9,026 nucleotides of DNA from the NCBI GenBank assembly GCA_013139755.1, contig WTAG01000173.1:1-9026 (forward strand). The letters are read 5' to 3'. The DNA comes from Methylomarinum sp. (GTDB taxonomy: Bacteria; Pseudomonadota; Gammaproteobacteria; Methylococcales; Methylomonadaceae). How positions within the stretch are numbered: the first letter of the stretch is position 1; each line of letters starts with the position of its first letter. A model generated the notes under the pieces. That model was given only the letters and a program-made list of their open reading frames with translations, searched no databases and was not told where the DNA came from. The position numbers were made by a program, and so were the translations under genes. Below are positions 1 through 6,521 of the stretch, piece by piece.

Positions 1-2963
1 TCTCAGGGATTTTTATTAGCTTATCCCCCTTATTATTACAAATACCCCAAACTGAAAATGCCTATCAAATTCTACAAAACTGCAGAACACGCCTAAGAGA
101 ACTTTACAGACACCACCGCTTCCCACTCGGAGATATTAGCAAACGCTTAAAACTATTACAAAATGGACGGGATACCTTATTTGACCTGGTATTGTCTTAT
201 GAGAAACATGAATATTCTGCCCCGTATGGAAATGCCACGATCAGTGCAAAACAACAATTTAGTGGTGTCGCACGCTACCCTTTAGCCGTTACCATTTGTG
301 AGTTTAGTGAAATTGACGATGTTGAAATTATTTTTGAGGGAGCTGAAAATTGTTTTAGCACTCAAGATTTGCAGTTTTTGGCTGATCGCTTGCAGCTCAT
401 CTTGCAACAAATGCTCAATCATCCACAAAAACCAGCGAATGAACTAAATCTACTGACTAAAAATGATGAAAATATTATTTTTAGTCATTTCAATCATAAA
501 AAAACACATCATCAACAGTCACTTCCTTCTGTTGTTCAACTTTTTCAGCAACAAGCCATCAACAACGCATCTAAAACAGCTGTCGAGTTTCAAAAACTGA
601 CACTGAGCTATCAACAACTCGATCAATTAAGCAATCAATTAGCTACACATTTGATTAATCAAGGTATTAAAAGCAATGATATCGTTGCCATTTGCTTACC
701 ACGCAGTATGGAAATGATTATTGGTTTGCTGGCAATATTAAAGGCCTCAGCAGCCTATTTACCCATTCCGATTGATATACCTGATGAGCGGATTAGTAAT
801 ATTTTGCAGCAAAGTAAAGCCCAAGCTTTACTCACTCTCAGTCACTTTAAACCTCGCTTATCGCTTTTAAACAGTAACACTATTTTTATTAATGATTACC
901 AGCTACAGCAGGGTCATTCTGTACAGCATACAAACATCAAAAGTGATAATCTCGCCTACATCATATTTACCTCAGGTTCCAGTGGACAAGCTAAAGGGGT
1001 AATGATTGATCATGCCGCATTATCATCACGCATACAATGGTTACAGTCACTATTTAAAATCACCCCTAAAGACCGCATGGGGCAAACAATTCAATATAAT
1101 TTTGATCCGTCAATCATAGAAATTTTTCTATCTTTAACTCAAGGTGCCTGCCTAGTTCTAACGCCAGAAAACAGCTATACAGCCGAAAGTTTTGCACCAT
1201 TTATCATAAATCAAAAGATCACCTCATTAGCGCTGGTTCCTTCCTCAGTCCGTATGTTGCTGCAAGGATTAAAGCCTAGCCAAAAAACACACATACGCGT
1301 TGTCTGTTGTGGAGGTGAGCGTCTAGAGCCTAGCTTGGCCAAACAGTTTTTACAGCAAACTGAAGCGCAGTTATTTAATGTCTATGGACCAACAGAAGCG
1401 ACCATTATTGCCAGTGCCTGGGAGTGTGAGAAAGATTTTTCGGTTGAATCATTACCCATAGGAAAACCCGCTGACAACACGCCTATTGTTATTATTGATC
1501 GACAATTAAAGACCTTGCCTGTGAATGAAATAGGTGAAATTGCAATTGCCGGTAACACCTTGGCACAAGGTTATGTAAATCAAGCAGAACTCACTACAGT
1601 GGCGTTTCCAATAAACTCTCACGATCATACCAGACTGTATAAAACAGGTGATCTCGGTTACATTGCTTATGATGGCTTACTTTACTTTTCTGGCCGGATA
1701 GACCGCCAAATTAAAATTAGCGGTTACCGTATAGAATTGGGGGAAATTGAGTCTATTTTACAGCTTAATGATAATGTCAATATTGCCGCTGTTACTACGG
1801 CTAGCACAGGGCAACAAACAAGCATTTACGCTTATGTGGAAACTACCGTAAAAGACACTGATACTTTAATTAAAGAACTCTCTTTGATACTACTTCAAAA
1901 GTTGCCTAGCTACATGCAACCACGAAGAATTATCCCCGTAACAACCATTAAAACCAGCCTAACAGGAAAAATTGATTATGCCTCATTACCCAGTGTCAAT
2001 AAGTTAGAAGAATCAGATAAGGGAGTTTCACCACGTAATTTACTAGAAACCCAGCTACAAGAAATCTGGTCAAAAACATTATCGTCTAAAAAAATAAGTA
2101 TCCATGATAATTTCTTCGAGCTAGGGGGCGATTCATTAAGTGCCATTAGTTTAATGGTAGCAATTGAACAATTAACAGGTATCCGCCAACCTTTATCATT
2201 TTTACTGGAATATCCTTCCATTGCTGAGCAGGCTGGTGCATTGCACCAGAAGACATCTAATAACTCACTTATTACATTAAGTAATCATTCAGCTGCTATT
2301 CCACTTTTTATTGCCGCATCAGGTAATGGTGATTTTTTACGCTTATCAAATCTTGCTAAAGCAATGGGCAGTATATGTAATATTCATATGCTGCAGCCTC
2401 CAGAAGACACAGAAAAAACATTGTCCATTCATGCCATAGCTCAATGTTATGCCGATCTCATCGAGCCATATACGAATGCTCCTTATTATATTTCTGGGTT
2501 TTCTATTGGCGGTATTACAGCATTAGAAACAGCTAAAATATTAGTTGAGCGACATAAAGCACCAGAAGGCATTATATTGTTAGATTCAATTTACCCACGC
2601 TGGCCATTACAGTCACCCTGGCTTTTTAAATCAATCGAATACAGTATTAAATTATTCAGATTAAGCAATATAAAAATTAACAACCGTCGACTAGAGGTGA
2701 TGCTCAATGACGCAGGTATTAAATCTCAGCTTAAGTCACTTTCTAATCACAAGATTCAAGCGGTTGATTTATCTCTAGAGCTTATTCTAACCAAAGATAT
2801 GTGGATGTTTCATCCTTTGATATTTTCTAGTTGGTCCAAGCTGTTTAAAAGCAAATTAACCCGCCATTCAGTCACAGGCCTACACGGTGAAATGTTTCAT
2901 CAACCACATTTACATGAATTGACTAAAATTCTAAAGAAATTAGTCACTAGCAAAAAAAATTAA
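1..2963 (+). CDS. Nonribosomal peptide synthetase, terminal module (C-A-PCP-TE), 5' partial
   Basis: This is the C-terminal part of an NRPS that selects an amino acid, joins it to an upstream peptidyl chain and releases the product. The frame is open to the left edge (first full codon at nt 3), so the true start lies outside; a TTG at 192 is only internal. Numbering from nt 3 (986 codons), the first ~165 residues are the end of a condensation domain: a GIFISLSPL stretch (C5-like), HHRFPL (C6-like) and LFDLVLSYE. The adenylation domain has all core motifs: SYQQL (~202), LKASAAYLP (~246), FTSGSSG (~322), FDPS (~367), NVYGPTE (~459), YKTGDLG (~546), GRIDRQIKISGYRIELGEIE (~564), LPSYMQP (~634) and TGK (Lys656). 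A carrier domain follows with FFELGGDSL (phosphopantetheine Ser711), then a type I thioesterase with GFSIGG (Ser834), Asp861 and His961 as likely triad. No epimerase or methyltransferase domain is seen. Family assignment is firm; substrate and product are unknown. Confidence 0.96.
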   Translation, partial: SGIFISLSPLLLQIPQTENAYQILQNCRTRLRELYRHHRFPLGDISKRLKLLQNGRDTLFDLVLSYEKHEYSAPYGNATISAKQQFSGVARYPLAVTICEFSEIDDVEIIFEGAENCFSTQDLQFLADRLQLILQQMLNHPQKPANELNLLTKNDENIIFSHFNHKKTHHQQSLPSVVQLFQQQAINNASKTAVEFQKLTLSYQQLDQLSNQLATHLINQGIKSNDIVAICLPRSMEMIIGLLAILKASAAYLPIPIDIPDERISNILQQSKAQALLTLSHFKPRLSLLNSNTIFINDYQLQQGHSVQHTNIKSDNLAYIIFTSGSSGQAKGVMIDHAALSSRIQWLQSLFKITPKDRMGQTIQYNFDPSIIEIFLSLTQGACLVLTPENSYTAESFAPFIINQKITSLALVPSSVRMLLQGLKPSQKTHIRVVCCGGERLEPSLAKQFLQQTEAQLFNVYGPTEATIIASAWECEKDFSVESLPIGKPADNTPIVIIDRQLKTLPVNEIGEIAIAGNTLAQGYVNQAELTTVAFPINSHDHTRLYKTGDLGYIAYDGLLYFSGRIDRQIKISGYRIELGEIESILQLNDNVNIAAVTTASTGQQTSIYAYVETTVKDTDTLIKELSLILLQKLPSYMQPRRIIPVTTIKTSLTGKIDYASLPSVNKLEESDKGVSPRNLLETQLQEIWSKTLSSKKISIHDNFFELGGDSLSAISLMVAIEQLTGIRQPLSFLLEYPSIAEQAGALHQKTSNNSLITLSNHSAAIPLFIAASGNGDFLRLSNLAKAMGSICNIHMLQPPEDTEKTLSIHAIAQCYADLIEPYTNAPYYISGFSIGGITALETAKILVERHKAPEGIILLDSIYPRWPLQSPWLFKSIEYSIKLFRLSNIKINNRRLEVMLNDAGIKSQLKSLSNHKIQAVDLSLELILTKDMWMFHPLIFSSWSKLFKSKLTRHSVTGLHGEMFHQPHLHELTKILKKLVTSKKN

Positions 2964-2964
2964 T

Positions 2965-5178
2965 CTACTTTTTTACCTGCAACCATTGCTGTAATTCTTG
3001 TTTCGCATAATGATAACCAGCCCTTTCAATTTTTTCAGCATCTTTATAAGCCATCAGTGAAAAATCACTAACAGTTGGCTGTAAATAAAGATCTGCCACC
3101 CCACTCATTAATTTCTTTCTTTGTGCAAGACCACCAATAATACTGGCACGACTAAGTACTTCAATCATGCTGGGGGTTCTGATCTTGGCAGCCATAGGGT
3201 TAAGTTTGTTTAACAACAATCGCCAGCCACTCATCCCGCCTGTATTATCAGTATTGTTCAAGAGATCTTCACGGGCATTAACATCGACTGCAATGATAGT
3301 TCCACCTTCATTAAATCTTGCCATTACATCAACGGGCACATTATTTAGCAAAGCACCATCAACCAATAAGTCACCATCAACAATCTGGGGAGGAAACAAT
3401 CCAGGCGGTGCATTGCTATTTAACACAGCGGCCAGTAAAGTGCCTTTATCATGCGTCATAACAGTGGCTCGGCTTATATTACAAGAAATTGAAAAGAAAT
3501 TTATCCAAAGATCCTCGATACAAATATCATCAAACATTTCTCGCAAGCCTGTTGTCATTTTTTCTCCTGAAAAAATAGACATAATAGGCAGTGTAAATTG
3601 ATCGCCTTGCAGGCATAAACGCTTAGTCTTATCAATCATCTCCTGATAATCCCATTGCATTGCATATTGGGCGGCGATAACAGCCCCCATACTATTCCCA
3701 CCAATGAGATCAATCGGAATATTTAATTCCTTAAAAGCACGCATCACTCCTATATGCGCAAAACCTCTTGCACCGCCGCCGCCTAATACCAAACCTATCG
3801 CATTACCGGTCAAAAACCGAGAAACTTTACCAAAATCAGCTCGACTACCCTCTTTAATATGATGATGCATGCTAATTTGACGATTATTAATCCAACGAGC
3901 TGTATTTGTAGGCACTCTGGTTGAAGCGGGGTGAACCAAAACAAGTGATTGTTTTATGCCTTTATCATCGATTTCATCCAAAACCAACTGTTCTAAAGAG
4001 CTAATCTCTGGGGAATCAGTTACATTGGCACAAAAAACAATATGATCGGCTTGCCGCAAACAGCGTAAAGTCCAATTAGAAAGCTTATTATCAATCGTGT
4101 AAATAATATGCCTATGCGCAATTTCCTGTTCGGATAACCATTGCAATAACGCTGTATTAATCGAATGATCAAAAGAAGACTGTGCAGCCCCTTGCTGGCT
4201 AAATGCCTTATCTACATCCTCACTTGATAATACAATTGTAGATCCGTAACTATTTAATGCATCACCTAATTGCAAGCCTATACTTTTAGCATCCAGGCCT
4301 GAAGACAACATAACTAAAGCAAAAGTCTCTGCTGACTGGGTTTTATTAGGGGAATGACTACGTAAATGACCAATCACACTTTTAACAAAGGTCTGATTAA
4401 TTTCGACAGGGTATTTTTTTAAAATCGTTTCAAATGATTTTCTGCTTAATTTAGCAACGGTTGAGTCACGTGTAGATATTACCTGGGAACTACTTGGCGT
4501 TTCACATATTACGCCTACCTCTCCAATTGCTTCCCCTCGCCCTAATACGCCCAATTTAACAGTTAGCCCGTCTTCATTGGTTTTATTAATTTGAAACTGG
4601 CCATCAATAACAATCCAAAGTTCATTGGTTATGGCATTTTGAGCAATAAGAACGGTATTTGAGGGAATTGATTCTATCTTTATTTGCTGGATTAAAGAAC
4701 GAACAATGTCGTCACTTAACCCAACAAATAAATGACTTAAACGTAAAGCTAAGGTCGTTTGATTCCAACACAAACGGTTAACAATACGTGAACCAATAAT
4801 TGCTCCCTCTGTAGGAAAACGCTGTAAAAACGAATTAAAGAGATCTCTGGGTAAAAACAACAACTGGGAATCTACTAATACCTTGGCACTGGTCGAGCGA
4901 ACACTATCGCCTTGCAAAAGAAATTCACCAAAAAGATAAGTTTCAGGTGCATTAGAAAGAATGTACTGTTCATCATCTCTTTCAGCAAGAATTTGAACAT
5001 CTCCCGTCTGTACCAGATAAAGCCCATCTACAACATCACCTTTATTATAAATAACAGCGTCTTGCTTGATCTCAACTAATGATAATATTTCCAAAATTTG
5101 AAATAACACTTCATCTTTTATATCCACAAACAAAATATTTTTGCGAATAACACTGACTATTTCCGATTGACTATTCAT
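2965..5178 (-). CDS. NTE-type patatin-like phospholipase with two cyclic-nucleotide-binding-like domains
   Basis: 737 residues with the order of bacterial neuropathy-target-esterase relatives: cNMP-binding fold 1 (~15-135), fold 2 (~148-265), a linker domain (~280-455, with the family-typical RQADHI segment and H-H-x6-DFGK-x-x-R stretch), and a patatin domain (~460-635). Patatin motifs are complete: oxyanion loop GGGGARG (466-472), nucleophile elbow GGNSMG (Ser496) and the dyad Asp in VDGAL (Asp607). Expected activity is a serine lysophospholipase/esterase acting on membrane lipids; this follows from the family. No signal peptide or clear membrane span is visible, so it is probably cytosolic or peripheral. 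Fold 1 keeps the Glu85 and Arg94 expected in a phosphate-binding cassette; fold 2 keeps Glu220 but has Ser where the Arg should be. The ATG at 5178 has no convincing Shine-Dalgarno sequence, but residues from there on fit the family N-terminus. It converges on the NRPS gene with one base between stop codons and is probably transcribed on its own. Confidence 0.93.
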   Translation of the reverse strand: MNSQSEIVSVIRKNILFVDIKDEVLFQILEILSLVEIKQDAVIYNKGDVVDGLYLVQTGDVQILAERDDEQYILSNAPETYLFGEFLLQGDSVRSTSAKVLVDSQLLFLPRDLFNSFLQRFPTEGAIIGSRIVNRLCWNQTTLALRLSHLFVGLSDDIVRSLIQQIKIESIPSNTVLIAQNAITNELWIVIDGQFQINKTNEDGLTVKLGVLGRGEAIGEVGVICETPSSSQVISTRDSTVAKLSRKSFETILKKYPVEINQTFVKSVIGHLRSHSPNKTQSAETFALVMLSSGLDAKSIGLQLGDALNSYGSTIVLSSEDVDKAFSQQGAAQSSFDHSINTALLQWLSEQEIAHRHIIYTIDNKLSNWTLRCLRQADHIVFCANVTDSPEISSLEQLVLDEIDDKGIKQSLVLVHPASTRVPTNTARWINNRQISMHHHIKEGSRADFGKVSRFLTGNAIGLVLGGGGARGFAHIGVMRAFKELNIPIDLIGGNSMGAVIAAQYAMQWDYQEMIDKTKRLCLQGDQFTLPIMSIFSGEKMTTGLREMFDDICIEDLWINFFSISCNISRATVMTHDKGTLLAAVLNSNAPPGLFPPQIVDGDLLVDGALLNNVPVDVMARFNEGGTIIAVDVNAREDLLNNTDNTGGMSGWRLLLNKLNPMAAKIRTPSMIEVLSRASIIGGLAQRKKLMSGVADLYLQPTVSDFSLMAYKDAEKIERAGYHYAKQELQQWLQVKK

Positions 5179-5218
5179 ACTAGGAGAATTGTTTAAACGA
5201 CGGGGAATAATCTATTAA

Positions 5219-5247
5219 TTTATACTTAAAATAGAGCATCCCTTAAA
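5219..5247 (-). promoter_or_regulatory. Candidate promoter for the patatin-like gene
   Basis: On the minus strand, TATAAA (5224-5219) is a 5/6 match to a sigma-70 -10 box. A weak -35-like TTTAAG (5247-5242) sits exactly 17 nt upstream. Initiation would fall near 5212, about 34 nt before the ATG. The -35 part lies inside a short palindrome, CCCTTAAAGGG (5240-5250), which could be an operator or coincidence. The A+T-rich setting makes chance matches common. Confidence 0.33.
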
Positions 5248-5307
5248 GGGGAAAATCAAATCAGATAGTAACCTAAGTGATCTTTCACTGATGAATATCA
5301 GGGTAAT

Positions 5308-5333
5308 GTAGAGCGGACTGAAGTTCACTCTAC
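5308..5333. repeat. REP-like palindromic repeat, copy 1
   Basis: A near-perfect 26-nt inverted repeat: GTAGAGCGGACT (5308-5319), a two-base loop, then AGTTCACTCTAC (5322-5333). Ten of 12 positions pair, and the two mismatches become G-U or A-C depending on the strand read. The same first 12 bases begin another palindrome at 8943, so this belongs to a dispersed family. It lies 25-50 nt past the stop of the LolA-like gene and could cap that transcript's 3' end, but no T-run follows on the minus strand, so I do not call it an intrinsic terminator. Confidence 0.7.
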
Positions 5334-5357
5334 GGGCATAAAATAAATGCATTTAAA

Positions 5358-6137
5358 TTAACGGGATCTTTTTAGACTATTTCTATCAAAATTACGCTCA
5401 GTAAAACCATTGCCAAATTTATAGTTTTCCCACAATAAAATAGTACTTTTGCCATTTTGATGATTAGTCATTAACATTTCATCCGCACGCCAATATTGTC
5501 CTAGATACTGCTTATAACTTTTATTTTCCAAGGTTTTTAACAAAGAATTTTTTCGATCATAATACTCAGTTTTCAAAGGAATATAACGTTCTTTTTCAAT
5601 CCAAACGACTTGGCGTGTATAGCCAGAATGTTTATATTGTGGATAAAGCTCAATAACAAAACAGTCCTTTTCATTAAATAATTCATCTTTCAGATACTTA
5701 TAGCTGTATTTTTTCACTTCAAATGATGTTAAATCTTCAAAAGCATATTCACTACCCAGATAAGGGCCTGACTTGTTGCTGGAAGAGATACGCTTAACTC
5801 TTTTTAAAGCAGGTAAATAAAGCCACTGTTCATCAGGCTCAAGTGCATGTGTAAAACTCAGAAAAGCCGTTCCCTTAATATCACGGGGATTACTAAAAAC
5901 ACTTAAACTTTTGTCACCATCTCCAATCACTTCCAGTGTTTTCATTGCTAAAATGCGTATACTTTCATCGCCATTACGATTACGCAGCACCATTTTCATA
6001 TCTGATTGACTATCACCAAACCCCGTATCACGACGATCAACTTCTTGAATAATTTGTAAACCTTGTTCTTCGGCAGTTAAGGCAAGTACTTGCCCTCCAA
6101 ACAGGGTCAAAAAAGCAAATATAATTAATCTGTTCAT
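5358..6137 (-). CDS. LolA-like outer membrane lipoprotein-sorting family protein (exported)
   Basis: A 259-residue exported protein resembling the LolA-like family often annotated 'outer membrane lipoprotein-sorting protein' (Pfam LolA_like type), distinct from classical LolA. The N-terminus MNRLIIFAFLTLFGGQVLA reads as a Sec signal peptide with cleavage after VLA, leaving a periplasmic domain of about 240 residues. Family-like stretches follow: SDMKMVLRNRNGDESIR, the FSNPRDIKGTAFLSF segment, EQWLYLPALKRVKRI, then SGPYLGSEYAFEDL and WIEKERYIPLKTEYYD. The fold should be a lipid-binding half-barrel; the ligand is unknown. I start at ATG 6137 because the signal peptide begins there and GGA lies 7 nt upstream; an in-frame TTG at 6149 would add four charged or polar residues. 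Relatives often sit beside an RND/MMPL-type exporter, but none is seen here. A 12-base poly-C run (coding strand) ends 24 nt before the ATG. A tiny out-of-frame ATG-AAA-AAA-TGA (6145-6134) overlaps the start. Confidence 0.85.
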   Translation of the reverse strand: MNRLIIFAFLTLFGGQVLALTAEEQGLQIIQEVDRRDTGFGDSQSDMKMVLRNRNGDESIRILAMKTLEVIGDGDKSLSVFSNPRDIKGTAFLSFTHALEPDEQWLYLPALKRVKRISSSNKSGPYLGSEYAFEDLTSFEVKKYSYKYLKDELFNEKDCFVIELYPQYKHSGYTRQVVWIEKERYIPLKTEYYDRKNSLLKTLENKSYKQYLGQYWRADEMLMTNHQNGKSTILLWENYKFGNGFTERNFDRNSLKRSR

Positions 6138-6161
6138 TTTTTCATCCAAAACTATTAATAA

Positions 6162-6173
6162 GGGGGGGGGGGG
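6162..6173. repeat. Homopolymeric G12 tract (C12 on the coding strand of the LolA-like gene)
   Basis: Twelve uninterrupted G residues in A+T-rich surroundings, 24 nt upstream of the ATG of the LolA-like gene. Runs of this length are prone to slipped-strand mispairing and in several pathogens act as phase-variation switches. On the coding strand a TATTAA lies right behind the run, so the run could fall within a promoter spacer. The tract is directly visible; its role is inference. Confidence 0.9.
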
Positions 6174-6290
6174 TAAAAATACTTAATCGAGAAACAAGGC
6201 TATCGCAATAGTCATTTCTTTCACCAAACACAAAATAATAACACAAGGTCTATCTACTAAGAATGACTTAGCTATTTAAAATACTTATCA

Positions 6291-6315
6291 TAAAAAAGCC
6301 GGCATAAGCCGGCTT
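6291..6315 (-). terminator. Rho-independent terminator of the hom-thrC operon
   Basis: On the minus strand an 8-bp perfect stem, AAGCCGGC/GCCGGCTT with a 4-nt loop (6296-6315), is followed directly by a run of six T (plus-strand A at 6292-6297, partly within the stem). It lies about 200 nt past the thrC stop in the right orientation and isolates the LolA-like gene from thrC. On the plus strand the hairpin is not followed by a clean T-run. Confidence 0.88.
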
Positions 6316-6332
6316 AAAATATTTTATTAGCT

Positions 6333-6515
6333 GTATAACGCCAATCCTAATATATTTATACTTAAACCCATATGCCTAAGAGAAATCGTCATTCCTGCAT
6401 GCTCTTAGCAGGAATCTATAGTGTACGCATGGATTCCCGATTAAAGATTTCGGGAATGACGATCATTACAGTGATTATTTATTGGAATTGGTATAACGCC
6501 AAGCGCAATACATTT
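6333..6515. repeat. 25-nt imperfect direct repeat flanking the inverted-repeat element
   Basis: The segments at 6333-6357 and 6491-6515 both begin with GTATAACGCCAA and match at 21 of 25 positions, in the same orientation, 158 nt apart. The second copy ends just before the thrC stop codon. The 79-bp inverted-repeat element lies between them but does not abut either copy, so they are not simple target-site duplications. Confidence 0.65.
6385..6463. mobile_element. MITE-like element of two hairpins with 11-bp terminal inverted repeats
   Basis: A 79-bp non-coding unit bounded by perfect 11-bp inverted repeats: ATCGTCATTCC (6385-6395) and GGAATGACGAT (6453-6463). Within it are two hairpins, each with an 8-bp perfect stem and a 9-nt loop: ATTCCTGC/GCAGGAAT (6391-6415) and ATTCCCGA/TCGGGAAT (6433-6457). 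The CGTCATTCCCGC...GGGAATGACG pattern recalls dispersed repeats common between genes of many proteobacteria. It lies between thrC and its terminator, so it should be transcribed into the 3' untranslated region of the operon. Confidence 0.75.
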
Positions 6516-6521
6516 CTAATG

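Larger units (their letters stand above)
6138..6521. other. Gene-free spacer between thrC and the LolA-like gene
   Basis: This stretch of about 380 nt holds the upstream region of the LolA-like gene, a G12 tract, a minus-strand terminator (6291-6315), a 79-bp inverted-repeat element (6385-6463) and a direct repeat flanking that element. I see no convincing gene. Between 6174 and 6290 the sequence is A+T-rich with no identifiable structure beyond a 5-bp CTAAG/CTTAG palindrome near 6257-6271. The promoter of the LolA-like gene must lie between the terminator and 6138, but I cannot place it firmly. Confidence 0.75.

Noticed and set aside
192..194. TTG as the start of the NRPS gene
   Set aside because: The frame is open from nt 3, and the residues before the TTG match condensation-domain sequence (GIFISLSPL, HHRFPL), so the TTG is internal and the gene begins outside the window.
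2952..2975. A8...T6 inverted run as a bidirectional terminator between NRPS and patatin genes
   Set aside because: The stem would be A-T only, with no G+C core, so it would be too weak for intrinsic termination.
3167..3601. Plus-strand open frame opposite the patatin domain
   Set aside because: It lies wholly antisense to a well-supported catalytic domain and shows no family features; the same holds for frames at 1976-2221, 6610-6910 and 8507-8824.
1..5178. Functional link between the NRPS and the patatin-like phospholipase
   Set aside because: They are on opposite strands with no shared promoter, and NTE-type proteins are not known to me as NRPS tailoring enzymes; adjacency alone is not enough.
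5276..5289. AGTGA/TCACT hairpin as a terminator for the LolA-like gene
   Set aside because: Only 5 bp of stem and no T-run on the minus strand.
6147..6149. TTG as the start of the LolA-like gene
   Set aside because: It would place Asp, Glu and Lys before the signal peptide. The ATG at 6137 gives a normal signal sequence and has a GGA 7 nt upstream.
6257..6271. CTAAG/CTTAG palindrome as an operator
   Set aside because: Five base pairs with a 5-nt spacer is expected by chance in this composition, and no flanking promoter could be fixed.
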